Source of the DNA: Achromobacter xylosoxidans
Lineage (GTDB): Bacteria; Pseudomonadota; Gammaproteobacteria; Burkholderiales; Burkholderiaceae_B
Length of the DNA stretch: 64,000 bases
Direction: 5' to 3'
Assembly (NCBI RefSeq): GCF_001457475.1
Contig: NZ_LN831029.1
Span: 5,208,001 to 5,272,000, forward strand
Shown here: positions 16,837-24,830 of the stretch, one piece after another
Layout: each line of letters opens with the position of its first letter
Position numbering within the stretch: position 1 is the stretch's first letter
Program-made: the position numbers and the translations under genes
The notes under the pieces: generated by a model
What the model was told of the DNA's origin: nothing
Seen by the model: only the letters and a program-made list of their open reading frames with translations
Databases searched by the model: none

Positions 16837-17643
16837 TTAGCAGCCTTTGAACTCGGCATTTTTCTTTTTCAGAAACGCCTCCAGTCCGATAGCAAAATCT
16901 TCATCCCCCGAGCATGCCGAAAACGAATCCTGTTCCGCCTGCAACTGCTCCGAAAGGCTTCGGCCGAGCGACTCGTTGATCAGGCACTTTGTTCTACCAA
17001 GAGCACGAGTTGGTCCTCTGGCTAAAAGAGTTGCCCGAGAATGGGTAGCCATCTCCAACTCCTCTTTCGAAACTACCCAATTGATGAGTCCAAGATCCAG
17101 CGCTCGCCGTGCGTCGATTCTTTCCCCGAGCAGGGCTATTTCCATCGCTCGCTTCGTACCCACAACCCTGGGCAGCCCGTAGGTTCCGCTCCCATCAGGA
17201 CTGGCGCCAATATTGCGGTAAGCCATCGTAAAGTACGAATCATCGGCCGCGACAACGAGATCGCAACTATTCATCAAGGAGAAGCCAAAGCCAGCAACAG
17301 CACCAGCTACGCTCGCGACGACCGGCTTTTGCATGCGACGAATGCGCGTCACGGTATCGTTAACTTCACCAATGAAACGCTCAAAGTAGATCTTTCGATC
17401 ACTTTCGTCATGCTGGAGTGCCGCATGGAACGCGTTGATGTCGCCGCCCGCCATGAAGTTTCCTCCGGCTCCCCTGATAACGATGGCACGCACATCACTG
17501 TCATTTTCCACGCGACACACTGCATCTTGCAGCAGTTCGCTCAACTCGTGGTTGAGGGCATTGAGGACCCGAGGGCGATTTAGCGTGATTGTTGCGACAG
17601 CGGAAGATCTATCGGTTTCCAGTAGAACTGCGGGCGAACTCAT
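16837..17643 (-). CDS. Enoyl-CoA hydratase/isomerase family protein
   Basis: The 268-residue crotonase-fold protein has the two oxyanion-hole segments GGNFMAGGDINAF and AGAVAGFGFSLMNSCDLVVA and a C-terminal trimerisation helix. The usual hydratase glutamates (E-x-x-x-G-x-x-P region) are replaced by NIGASPDGSGTYGLPRVVG, so it may be an isomerase or hydrolase of the PaaG type. The ATG at 17643 follows AAGGAAA; the track upstream to 17679 lacks this. It lies downstream of a nitronate-monooxygenase-like gene on the same strand, probably in one operon under the TetR regulator at 18793. Confidence 0.85.
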   Translation of the reverse strand: MSSPAVLLETDRSSAVATITLNRPRVLNALNHELSELLQDAVCRVENDSDVRAIVIRGAGGNFMAGGDINAFHAALQHDESDRKIYFERFIGEVNDTVTRIRRMQKPVVASVAGAVAGFGFSLMNSCDLVVAADDSYFTMAYRNIGASPDGSGTYGLPRVVGTKRAMEIALLGERIDARRALDLGLINWVVSKEELEMATHSRATLLARGPTRALGRTKCLINESLGRSLSEQLQAEQDSFSACSGDEDFAIGLEAFLKKKNAEFKGC

Positions 17644-17723
17644 GAGTTTCCTTGTTTCATAGTAGTCAAATTGCGGCATGTCCTTGGCCTGGCATTAGCG
17701 ATCCACCCAGCCAGGCAGGCCTA

Positions 17724-18686
17724 TCAAATCAACACCCGCATGCGAGCCTCGTGGTACTCCCAGCTCAGTTTCTCGATTAGGTCGCGCGTTGACCGAACCC
17801 GGTCCACGGCGCCAATTCCCTGCCCTGCGGGCCATGCTTCGCTGCAGGCACTGTCAGATCCAGGAGCGCATCCGAAATCAAACCGTGTGTCGCCGTGCTC
17901 GGGCAGATTGTCGGGGTCAAAACCTGCCGCGGTTACGGATTGAGCAAGGTAGTTGCCCCGGACCCCATTGAAAAAGCTGGTGTAGACGACATCGTCGGAC
18001 GACCCGCTAATGATCGCCTGCTTGTAATCAGTGCTTGCGCGAGCTTCATCTGTAGCAATGAAGGCAGAGCCGATGTATGCAAAATCCGCTCCGGCCACCC
18101 GTGCCGCCAAGATCGCGGCTCCAGTGGAAATAGCCCCGGAAAGCACCAACGGCCCAAGAAACCACTGACGAATTTCTTGAATGAGTGCAAAAGGGCTCTT
18201 AATTCCCGCGTTGCCGCCAGCGCCTGCCGCCAACGCAATCAGGCCATCTGAGCCCTTATCGATCGCATTACGTGCAAGTCCATTATTGATCACCTCGTGC
18301 AAAGTCATTCCACCGTAAGCATGCACTGCATCGTTGGCATCGGTACTTAACCCCTGGGACGTAATAACGATAGGCACCTTGTGCTTGAGCAAGACCTCCA
18401 TATCGTCATAAAGCCGGCGGTTGTTCGCATGAATAACCTGTTTGACAGCAAAAGGCGCCGCATGCTGTCCGGAATGCTCTGAGGTCCAGGCGCCGAGTTC
18501 CTCGGCGATCTCCACCAGCCACTCGTCGAGTTCGGAACACGATCGCGCGTTCAGCGCCGACAAAGAACCGACGATGCCAGCCTTGCATTGCGCAACCACC
18601 AATCGGGGAGTGCTTATGGTAGGTAGAGGCGCGGCGATCACAGGCAGGTCAAGCCTCTTGAGTGCTCTGGAAAGAGTCGGCAGCAT
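17724..18686 (-). CDS. Nitronate-monooxygenase-like flavoprotein (paralogue 1)
   Basis: The 320-residue FMN-dependent TIM-barrel protein is of the 2-nitropropane dioxygenase/NMO superfamily. Visible segments are the N-terminal LPVIAAPLPTISTPRLVVAQ, the glycine-rich phosphate loop GSDGLIALAAGAGGNAG and the ADFAYIGSAFIATDEA motif. Annotated family members oxidise nitronates, but relatives inside acyl-CoA gene clusters may reduce enoyl-CoAs or act on other substrates. A close paralogue sits at 34989-35951 next to two hydratases. Two perfect palindromes lie just upstream in the interval shared with a TetR gene. Confidence 0.85.
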   Translation of the reverse strand: MLPTLSRALKRLDLPVIAAPLPTISTPRLVVAQCKAGIVGSLSALNARSCSELDEWLVEIAEELGAWTSEHSGQHAAPFAVKQVIHANNRRLYDDMEVLLKHKVPIVITSQGLSTDANDAVHAYGGMTLHEVINNGLARNAIDKGSDGLIALAAGAGGNAGIKSPFALIQEIRQWFLGPLVLSGAISTGAAILAARVAGADFAYIGSAFIATDEARASTDYKQAIISGSSDDVVYTSFFNGVRGNYLAQSVTAAGFDPDNLPEHGDTRFDFGCAPGSDSACSEAWPAGQGIGAVDRVRSTRDLIEKLSWEYHEARMRVLI

Positions 18687-18706
18687 GAGATGGCGATCAC
18701 AGGATC

Positions 18707-18737
18707 TACTTTAAAGTAACATGAATACTTTAAAGTA
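18707..18737. promoter_or_regulatory. Two identical 12-base palindromes: TetR operator
   Basis: TACTTTAAAGTA occurs at 18707-18718 and again at 18726-18737, centre to centre 19 bases apart. They lie between the divergent NMO-like gene (start 18686) and the tetR gene (start 18793). Paired palindromes in such a position are typical of autoregulating TetR repressors. Confidence 0.75.
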
Positions 18738-18792
18738 AGATTTACACTGATTCCATACTAAACCCACTAACGTTTACCCGGATGTTCGCCAC

Positions 18793-19464
18793 ATGAAAGC
18801 ACTGAAGCAGTCGCACCTATCCGGTAGCTCCGAACCGCCTGTCGCAACCTATGCTTCTCCTTGGCGCACGGCATCCGAGCGCGAGCGTCAACGAGAGATA
18901 AAGCGGCTTGCGGTGCTGCAAGCCGCTGCGCAGCTCTTCAACGAGCGCGGATTCCACGCCACTTCGTTGGACGACGTAGCCGCGCGACTAAAGGTATCGA
19001 AACCAACTGTTTACTACTACGTCAAGAACAAGGAAGACATCCTGCTTCAGTGTGTCCGCCAGGGGCTACAAATGACGCTTGACGAAATCGAAGCGTCGCG
19101 CCGAGCGGGGGGCCAGGCCATTGATCAGCTGATCGCCTGCATGCAGGTATATGGCCGCATGGTGACGATGGATTTCGGCATGTGCCTCATACGTGTTGGC
19201 GATGAAGGACTAACTCCGGATAGCAGAGCACAACTGCGCCAGCTGAAGTCGGCGATCGATACAGAGTTCCGTCAGTTGGTAGTCGCGGGAATGAAGGAGG
19301 GAGCACTAGCTCCTGGCGATCCCAAGATGACAGCATTCGCGATTGCAGGCGCGCTGAGCTGGATCGGGCGATGGTTTCAGCCGAATGGCGAATACTCTGC
19401 CGAAGATGTGGTCCAGCAGTGCATTTCTACGGTACTGAATGGTGTGCTTTGCCGGCCACGCTAG
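18793..19464 (+). CDS. TetR-family transcriptional regulator
   Basis: The 223-residue protein has a TetR helix-turn-helix at about residues 33-85 (AAAQLFNERGFHATSLDDVA, then KVSKPTVYYYVKNKEDIL). The all-helical C-terminal ligand domain includes the WIGRWFQPNGEYSAEDV segment typical of TetR proteins controlling acyl-CoA catabolism (FadR/PaaR-like groups). It is divergent from the NMO-like and hydratase genes, with two identical palindromes between. The ligand is probably an acyl-CoA of that pathway (inference). Confidence 0.92.
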   Translation: MKALKQSHLSGSSEPPVATYASPWRTASERERQREIKRLAVLQAAAQLFNERGFHATSLDDVAARLKVSKPTVYYYVKNKEDILLQCVRQGLQMTLDEIEASRRAGGQAIDQLIACMQVYGRMVTMDFGMCLIRVGDEGLTPDSRAQLRQLKSAIDTEFRQLVVAGMKEGALAPGDPKMTAFAIAGALSWIGRWFQPNGEYSAEDVVQQCISTVLNGVLCRPR

Positions 19465-19601
19465 CAGTCTGGACAAATCGGTCAGAAGCAGCGTGCATCC
19501 GCAACCGCGTGATCCTCATAAACATGATGTTTTACCTATGCACCTGATCGGCAACAGAGCGCCATTCTTCCTCTACATAAATTTAACTGTTCAAAAAAGC
19601 T

Positions 19602-20378
19602 ATGAAATATGGATTTATCGGGATTGGGACCCTTGCAGAAGCGATCATTGATGGGCTGATCGGCACGAAACTATCGGTCGATTCCGTGATCGTTTCTCCG
19701 AGGAATGCGCAGGTCTCGGCAAGATTGGCGGCACGTCACGGCGTCGTGACGATCGCCTCCCATAACCAGGCCGTAGTTGATAACAGCGACATGGTATTCA
19801 TAGCGGTTCGCCCTCAAGTGGTCGAAAGCGTGCTTACCAGTCTTAAGTTCCCGAAAGGGCAGCACGTCGTCAGCTTGGTAGCAGCGACTAGCACCCAAAA
19901 ACTTCGATCGTGGGTCGGGTCCGATACGATCCTCACTCAAGCCATTCCGTTGCCTTTTGTCTCCGCACGCCAGGGCGTTACGGCCGTACACCCCCCAACA
20001 CCAGAAGTCTGCACCGTATTCGCAGCATTGGGCAGTTGTGCGCCTATTGAAACCGAAGAAGAACTCGAAGTTGCCGGCGTAGCAAGTGCCTTGATGGGCC
20101 CATTTTTTGGGATGCTGGAGCAGCTCTCGGAATGGCTTGAACTCAAGGGAATGGAACCAGTGGTGGCACATTCTTATCTTGCACACATGTACACGAACCT
20201 TGCCGGCGTTGCAGCGAGATCGCCGCAATCGGCTTTCAGCGACTTACGCCGGGAGTACTCCACCGACGGCGGAATCAATGAACTTTTTTTTGATACGTTC
20301 CAGCGCCTGGGCGGAGGATCCGCATTAATAGGTGCACTGGAGGAAGTGCACGCGCGAATTCGCCAAAGTCAATCTTGA
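19602..20378 (+). CDS. Pyrroline-5-carboxylate-reductase-family protein
   Basis: The 258-residue protein has an N-terminal NAD(P)-binding Rossmann fold (YGFIGIGTLAEAIIDGL) and a ProC-like second segment (VFIAVRPQVVESVL, HVVSLVAATS). A C-terminal dimer helix region follows (EYSTDGGINELFFDTFQRLGG), where true ProC proteins have an SPGGTT-type motif. It could reduce an imine other than pyrroline-5-carboxylate. No proline genes are near; it lies between tetR and the convergent CoA-transferase pair. Confidence 0.75.
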   Translation: MKYGFIGIGTLAEAIIDGLIGTKLSVDSVIVSPRNAQVSARLAARHGVVTIASHNQAVVDNSDMVFIAVRPQVVESVLTSLKFPKGQHVVSLVAATSTQKLRSWVGSDTILTQAIPLPFVSARQGVTAVHPPTPEVCTVFAALGSCAPIETEEELEVAGVASALMGPFFGMLEQLSEWLELKGMEPVVAHSYLAHMYTNLAGVAARSPQSAFSDLRREYSTDGGINELFFDTFQRLGGGSALIGALEEVHARIRQSQS

Positions 20379-20394
20379 AGAAACCCGAAGCAAA

Positions 20395-20423
20395 GCCAGC
20401 AAGGGTCTGTTGAATTTGCTGGC
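20395..20423. terminator. Weak hairpin between convergent genes
   Basis: GCCAGCAA (20395-20402) and TTGCTGGC (20416-20423) form an 8-base stem with a 13-base loop in the 100 bases between the proC-like and scoB-like 3' ends. No T-run. Confidence 0.35.
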
Positions 20424-20478
20424 CGGGCAGGCAGTCCCTGGAAACTCGCCGTCGGAACCGCAGCCCCATGCAAAGTGA

Positions 20479-21117
20479 CTAATCGAGAGCAAAGACCAGC
20501 CGAGGTTCCGATCTTTCCTGCAATGCCTCTGGAGTGACTCCCGGCGCAATTTCTCTCACCACAAGTCCTTCTTCCGCGATGTCCATCACCGCCATATCGG
20601 AGATAATTCGGTGCACCACGCCACGCCCCGTAAGGGGCAATGAACACTGGTTCAGAATTTTCATTCCACCCTCGCGTGTGTTGTGCTCCATGAGCACAAT
20701 CACCCGCCGAGCACCGCCAACCAGGTCCATGGCCCCACCCATCCCCTTGACCATCTTGCCGGGAATCATCCAGTTTGCGAGGTCGCCCTGTTCGCTGACC
20801 TGCATGGCTCCCAAGATGGTGAGATCCATATGCCCGCCCCGGATCATGGCGAATGACATGGATGAAGAACAAATGGACGCACCGGGCGCCATGGTCACGG
20901 TCTGCTTCGCGGCGTCGATCAGGTCGGGATCGACTTCATCCTCATAGGGAGGCGGCCCTATTCCAATCAGACCATTTTCCGACTGCAGCCAAACCTGCAT
21001 GTCTTCGGGCACGTATTGCACTACCTTCGTGGGCAGTCCGATACCCAGGTTGACGTAGTCGCCGTCACGCAACTCTTTCGCGGCGCGCGCCGCCATTTGT
21101 TCATGAGTCCATGCCAT
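20479..21117 (-). CDS. scoB: 3-oxoacid CoA-transferase, subunit B
   Basis: The 212-residue family-I CoA-transferase B subunit carries the catalytic glutamate motif QSENGLIGIGPPPYEDE near residue 47 and the GGAMDLVGGARRVIVLMEH motif. With subunit A it moves CoA between succinyl-CoA and a 3-oxo acid or similar acid. It starts 12 bases after subunit A. The pair would activate a carboxylic acid or close a beta-oxidation route; the exact substrate (acetoacetate, 3-oxoadipate or another) cannot be told from sequence. Confidence 0.9.
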   Translation of the reverse strand: MAWTHEQMAARAAKELRDGDYVNLGIGLPTKVVQYVPEDMQVWLQSENGLIGIGPPPYEDEVDPDLIDAAKQTVTMAPGASICSSSMSFAMIRGGHMDLTILGAMQVSEQGDLANWMIPGKMVKGMGGAMDLVGGARRVIVLMEHNTREGGMKILNQCSLPLTGRGVVHRIISDMAVMDIAEEGLVVREIAPGVTPEALQERSEPRLVFALD

Positions 21118-21129
21118 TGTGGATTCTCC

Positions 21130-21834
21130 TTACTGAGGCCGTGAACGGAAGCTCTTGCGTTCGATGCGCTTTTCCGGGTTGGGAACGACAACGATGCGAT
21201 CCACAAAGATGCCGGGCAAATGCACGTCGTCAGGATCAATATCCCCCTCGGCCACCAGTTCCTCCACCTCAACGATCGTGACGGCTCCGGCCATGGCTAC
21301 ATCCGGGTTGAAGTTGCGCGCGGTGCGGGCGAACACGAGATTGCCAGAACGATCCGCACGCCGTGCCTTGACCAACGAGACATCGGCGTGAAGTGCCAGC
21401 TCCATTACGTAGGTCTGGCCACCGAATTGTCGGGTCTCCTTGCCGTCTTCGACCACGGTTCCCACACCCGTCCGAGTGAAGAATGCCGGAATGCCGGACC
21501 CGCCTGCACGCAGGCGCTCCGCGAGCGTTCCTTGGGGATTGAATTCCAGCTCCAGCTCACCGCTCAGGTACTGCCTTTCGAACTCTTTGTTCTCGCCCAC
21601 ATAAGACGCGATCATGCGCTTGATCTGGCGGGATTGGAGCAGCAGCCCCAGACCGAAGTCGTCGACACCGGCGTTGTTGCTGATGCAAGTCAGGTCTCCC
21701 ATGCCGCTAGCTCGCAATCCTTCGATCAACGCCGAGGGAATGCCACAAAGGCCGAAACCTCCGACAGCAATGGTTTGGCCGTTCGCAATCACCCCGTCCA
21801 GGGCGCTGGCCACATCTCCATATATCTTTCTCAT
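21130..21834 (-). CDS. scoA: 3-oxoacid CoA-transferase, subunit A
   Basis: The 234-residue A subunit has the family signature VGGFGLCGIPSALIEGL near residue 24 and the SNNAGVDDFGLGLLL motif. It is the first gene of the two-gene operon. About 100 bases upstream lies a TGTGC-N6-GCACA dyad identical in form to one in the adjacent lysR-hydratase promoter, so LysR control is likely. Confidence 0.92.
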   Translation of the reverse strand: MRKIYGDVASALDGVIANGQTIAVGGFGLCGIPSALIEGLRASGMGDLTCISNNAGVDDFGLGLLLQSRQIKRMIASYVGENKEFERQYLSGELELEFNPQGTLAERLRAGGSGIPAFFTRTGVGTVVEDGKETRQFGGQTYVMELALHADVSLVKARRADRSGNLVFARTARNFNPDVAMAGAVTIVEVEELVAEGDIDPDDVHLPGIFVDRIVVVPNPEKRIERKSFRSRPQ

Positions 21835-21930
21835 TCTCTAACCGATCAAATAGGGGTTGAGTGCGTGGTTTAGCCCCCCAGATACTAGGGACTTGAGCAA
21901 TGAGGAACAATGGATTTGCCGCAACCTTAT

Positions 21931-21946
21931 TGTGCAATTCTGCACA
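21931..21946. promoter_or_regulatory. TGTGC-N6-GCACA dyad upstream of scoAB
   Basis: TGTGCA and TGCACA flank ATTC at 21931-21946, about 97 bases before the scoA ATG and just after the lysR stop. The spacing and arms match the dyad at 22867-22882 in front of the lysR gene itself. LysR-type regulators bind such interrupted dyads. Confidence 0.6.
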
Positions 21947-21950
21947 CTAC

Positions 21951-22859
21951 TCAGGCTGGCGGATGGAAGAGCTCCGGTTGAGACTCGACCTGTTCGCGAA
22001 TGAAACGCCACACGAATTGATAACGCTTGATTCTCAGCAGGTCCTCTGGCGCAGCGATCCAGAGACTACGCGTGATCAACGGCTGATTCGGAAACAGGCT
22101 GATGAGGTCCCCGCTCTTGGTGTTGGCTACGTACGGCGTGAGCAGCACCAGCCCCAACCCGGCTGCCGCGGCGGAACGCTGGGCCAGCACGCTGTTGGAC
22201 GTAAAGCATCGGTTGGGTTGCGGAACAAGCTCTTCCAGCACTCGATAGCGTTCGCTGACCGAACCATCGTGGATGTAGTCCACGAAATCGTGCTGAGCGA
22301 CGTCCGCTAGTTCGCGAATGGGTGGCCTACCCTTCCGATACCCCGGGGAGCAGTAAAGGAAGTAGTCGATCTGGGCAAGCTTGGCCACCTTGTAACGCCC
22401 CATCTCCGGCGGATCGAGCGTCACCAGTATCTCGACTTCCCGGGTGACGAGGCTGGGAAACTGAGGCTGCGCCATCAACTCGACGCGCAACCCGGGATGC
22501 TTTTGGCGCAACTGAGCCACGCCAGGCGCAAGCACGTGAATGCCGAACGCCTCCGGCGTTCCCACGCGCACATTCCCCTTGATGAAATCCGCGACCTCCA
22601 GGCTCTCTTCCACAGCGGCGAGCAGCGCGCTTTCCATCTTTTCCGCATGCGGGATCAGCGCATGGCCAGCGTCCGTCAACGAATATCCACTGCGGCGCCG
22701 ATCGAACAGCACCACGCGCAACGTCGCCTCAAGCCTGTCGATGCGACGCGAAACCGTGGAGTGCTCGATGCCCAGTTTCTCTCCTGCATCCGAGATTGTT
22801 CCCAATCGGGCTACAGCCAGAAAAACTTTCAGATCGTTCCATTCGGGATGTGTGTCCAT
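21951..22859 (-). CDS. LysR-family transcriptional regulator
   Basis: The 302-residue protein has an N-terminal helix-turn-helix (about 5-65: FLAVARLGTISDAGEKLGIE, STVSRRIDRLEATL) and a LysR effector domain. The ATG at 22859 (MDTHPEWNDLKVF) fits the family; the longer frame to 22970 would run through the divergent operator. It lies between scoAB (same strand, downstream) and a long divergent operon starting with a hydratase. Matching dyads lie before both, so it probably controls both units. Confidence 0.92.
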   Translation of the reverse strand: MDTHPEWNDLKVFLAVARLGTISDAGEKLGIEHSTVSRRIDRLEATLRVVLFDRRRSGYSLTDAGHALIPHAEKMESALLAAVEESLEVADFIKGNVRVGTPEAFGIHVLAPGVAQLRQKHPGLRVELMAQPQFPSLVTREVEILVTLDPPEMGRYKVAKLAQIDYFLYCSPGYRKGRPPIRELADVAQHDFVDYIHDGSVSERYRVLEELVPQPNRCFTSNSVLAQRSAAAAGLGLVLLTPYVANTKSGDLISLFPNQPLITRSLWIAAPEDLLRIKRYQFVWRFIREQVESQPELFHPPA

Positions 22860-22866
22860 AGCCGAT

Positions 22867-22882
22867 TGTGCATCAGCGCACA
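22867..22882. promoter_or_regulatory. TGTGC-N6-GCACA dyad in the lysR/hydratase interval
   Basis: TGTGC (22867-22871) and GCACA (22878-22882) flank six bases, 8 bases before the lysR ATG, in the position for autoregulation. A weaker related element, CGCACAATTGCGC, follows at about 22924-22936. Confidence 0.55.
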
Positions 22883-23034
22883 GTAAGGGTGCAACGGTGA
22901 TCTTTGATAAAGCGACCTCGGATCGCACAATTGCGCCTGAAGTTTCACCTCGATAGCTGCTTTCCGCCACGCCGCCTCAGGGCGCGCGCCGCTGATCCCA
23001 TCCGCAAAATCCCGTGCCTGGAGCTGGAGACAAC

Positions 23035-23850
23035 ATGACTGAAACCCATCGCTACAAAAACTATACGGCGATCGAATTTGACCGTCCCCTTGACCGCGTT
23101 CTGCGCCTGACGCTGAACAATCCTGAACGCATGAATTCGCTGGATGCACGCGGGCACGCCGAACTGGCGGAGGTCTGGCGAGAGATCGACACAGATCCGG
23201 AAGTGAGCGCGGTGGTGATCCGGGGGGCCGGGCGCGCCTTCTCGGCTGGCGGTGATTTCCAAATGCTGGACGAGATCAACGACGACTTCAAGGCTAGAGC
23301 CCGCGTGTGGCGCGAAGCGCGCGACCTTGTCTACAACATCATCAACTGTTCCAAACCCATCGTGTCGGCCATCCATGGGCCAGCGGTAGGCGCCGGCCTG
23401 GTGGCCGCCCTGCTCGCGGACATCTCCATCGCGGCGAAATCCGCGCGCATCGTCGACGGCCACACCAAGCTGGGTGTGGCGGCGGGCGATCATGCCGCGA
23501 TCATCTGGCCACTGCTCTGCGGCATGGCTAAGGCCAAGTATCACCTGATGCTGTGCGAACCCGTCAGCGGGCAGGAAGCCGAAGCCCTGGGCCTGGTGTC
23601 GTTGTGCGTCGACGATGACGCGCTTCAAGAGAAGGCCCTGGAGATCGCTGGGAAATTGGCAGCGGGCGCGCCTGCCGCGCTGCGTTGGACCAAGTATGCC
23701 CTGAACAACTGGTTGCGTCAGGCTGGTCCGATCTTCGATACCTCCCTGGCACTCGAGTTCATGGGCTTCGGCAGCCCCGAGGCTAAGGAGGGAGTCAGCG
23801 CGCTTCAGCAGAGGCGCGCGGCGCAATTCGACCGGAACAGCGCGGTCTAG
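23035..23850 (+). CDS. Enoyl-CoA hydratase/isomerase family protein
   Basis: The 271-residue crotonase-fold protein has oxyanion-hole segments GRAFSAGGDFQML and IHGPAVGAGLVAALLADISI. The acidic residues seen in classical hydratases at the second site are replaced by HTKLGVAAGDHAAIIWPL, where an acid (Asp) remains. The ATG at 23035 follows GGAG. It is the first gene of a long rightward operon that runs through a dehydrogenase, the Liv importer and redox enzymes. Likely substrate is the CoA ester of the imported acid (inference). Confidence 0.88.
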   Translation: MTETHRYKNYTAIEFDRPLDRVLRLTLNNPERMNSLDARGHAELAEVWREIDTDPEVSAVVIRGAGRAFSAGGDFQMLDEINDDFKARARVWREARDLVYNIINCSKPIVSAIHGPAVGAGLVAALLADISIAAKSARIVDGHTKLGVAAGDHAAIIWPLLCGMAKAKYHLMLCEPVSGQEAEALGLVSLCVDDDALQEKALEIAGKLAAGAPAALRWTKYALNNWLRQAGPIFDTSLALEFMGFGSPEAKEGVSALQQRRAAQFDRNSAV

Positions 23851-23864
23851 GCGGAGCAAAGCAT

Positions 23865-24755
23865 ATGGACCCGATCAAGAGCGTCGCCTTCATTGGAGCG
23901 GGAAACATGGGCGCGCCAATGGCACGCTGCGCGCTGCGCGCAGGCTACGCGTTAACGATCTGCGACCGAAATCCCGCGGTGCGGGATGCCTTCGCCGCCC
24001 AAGGCGTTCGGACGACAGCGGACGTGGCCGACTGCGCCGCCGCAGACGCGATTATCGTGCTCTTGGCCAATGACGCCCAGATCACCGAGGCGATGCTTGG
24101 CGAACGCGGGCTGGCTCAGGCCATTCCCGCCGGCCACCACCCGCTCGTATGCATGATGAGCACCACCCTGCCCTCCACCTTGCGCGCGCTTGAGGCGCCG
24201 CTTGCGGCGGCAGGCGCGTGCCTACTCGACGCACCGATAAGCGGAGGCATCGTCGGCGCCCAGGACGGCACGCTCACGATCATGTTGGGCGGAAGCCAGA
24301 AGGACGTGCTGCGGGCGCAGCCGCTGATGCAGGCGATGGGCAAGGGCATCTTCCATTGCGGCGCGCTGGGCAGCGCCGCAGTGACCAAGATCATCAACAA
24401 CATGCTGTGCGTGACCAACATGTTCCTCACCGCCGAAGCGGTGGAGCTTGCTGCCGCGCACGGCGTGGATTTCGAGCATCTCGCGCCCGTGCTGGAGGTC
24501 AGCACAGGCCTGAACTTCCTGACGGCGGATGCCACTGCGGGCCGAGCGCAGTATCGCGCTTGGGTTCCCACCGAAGCGGCCTTTGCCGACATTCACCGCA
24601 TCATCAGCAAGGATCTGCATCTGGCCATGGCGCTGGGTGACGCGGCCAGTCTCGACTTGGGCATGCTCAAGCAGGTTTCCGGCTTCGTGGACGAACATGG
24701 AGGTCAAGCCGGCGCTCGATGGAAGCGTGCCGGAGAACCTCCGCACACCGAATAA
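23865..24755 (+). CDS. 3-hydroxyisobutyrate-dehydrogenase-family oxidoreductase
   Basis: The 296-residue beta-hydroxyacid dehydrogenase has the NAD(P)-binding GAGNMGAPMARCAL segment at residues 11-25, the substrate-binding DAPISGGIVGAQDGTL segment near 122 and the catalytic-lysine region GSAAVTKIINNML near 170. The family oxidises hydroxy acids such as 3-hydroxyisobutyrate. The last ~15 residues are Arg/Pro-rich and unlike the family, and an overlapping frame continues in good codons, so a late frameshift may have changed the tail. It sits 14 bases after the hydratase. Confidence 0.88.
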   Translation: MDPIKSVAFIGAGNMGAPMARCALRAGYALTICDRNPAVRDAFAAQGVRTTADVADCAAADAIIVLLANDAQITEAMLGERGLAQAIPAGHHPLVCMMSTTLPSTLRALEAPLAAAGACLLDAPISGGIVGAQDGTLTIMLGGSQKDVLRAQPLMQAMGKGIFHCGALGSAAVTKIINNMLCVTNMFLTAEAVELAAAHGVDFEHLAPVLEVSTGLNFLTADATAGRAQYRAWVPTEAAFADIHRIISKDLHLAMALGDAASLDLGMLKQVSGFVDEHGGQAGARWKRAGEPPHTE

Positions 24756-24830
24756 ACACCTGCCAGAAACCTGGCGAATAGCCGGCTCCCAGCCGGTAAT
24801 CACTACACCTATAAATAGGGAGACAACAGG

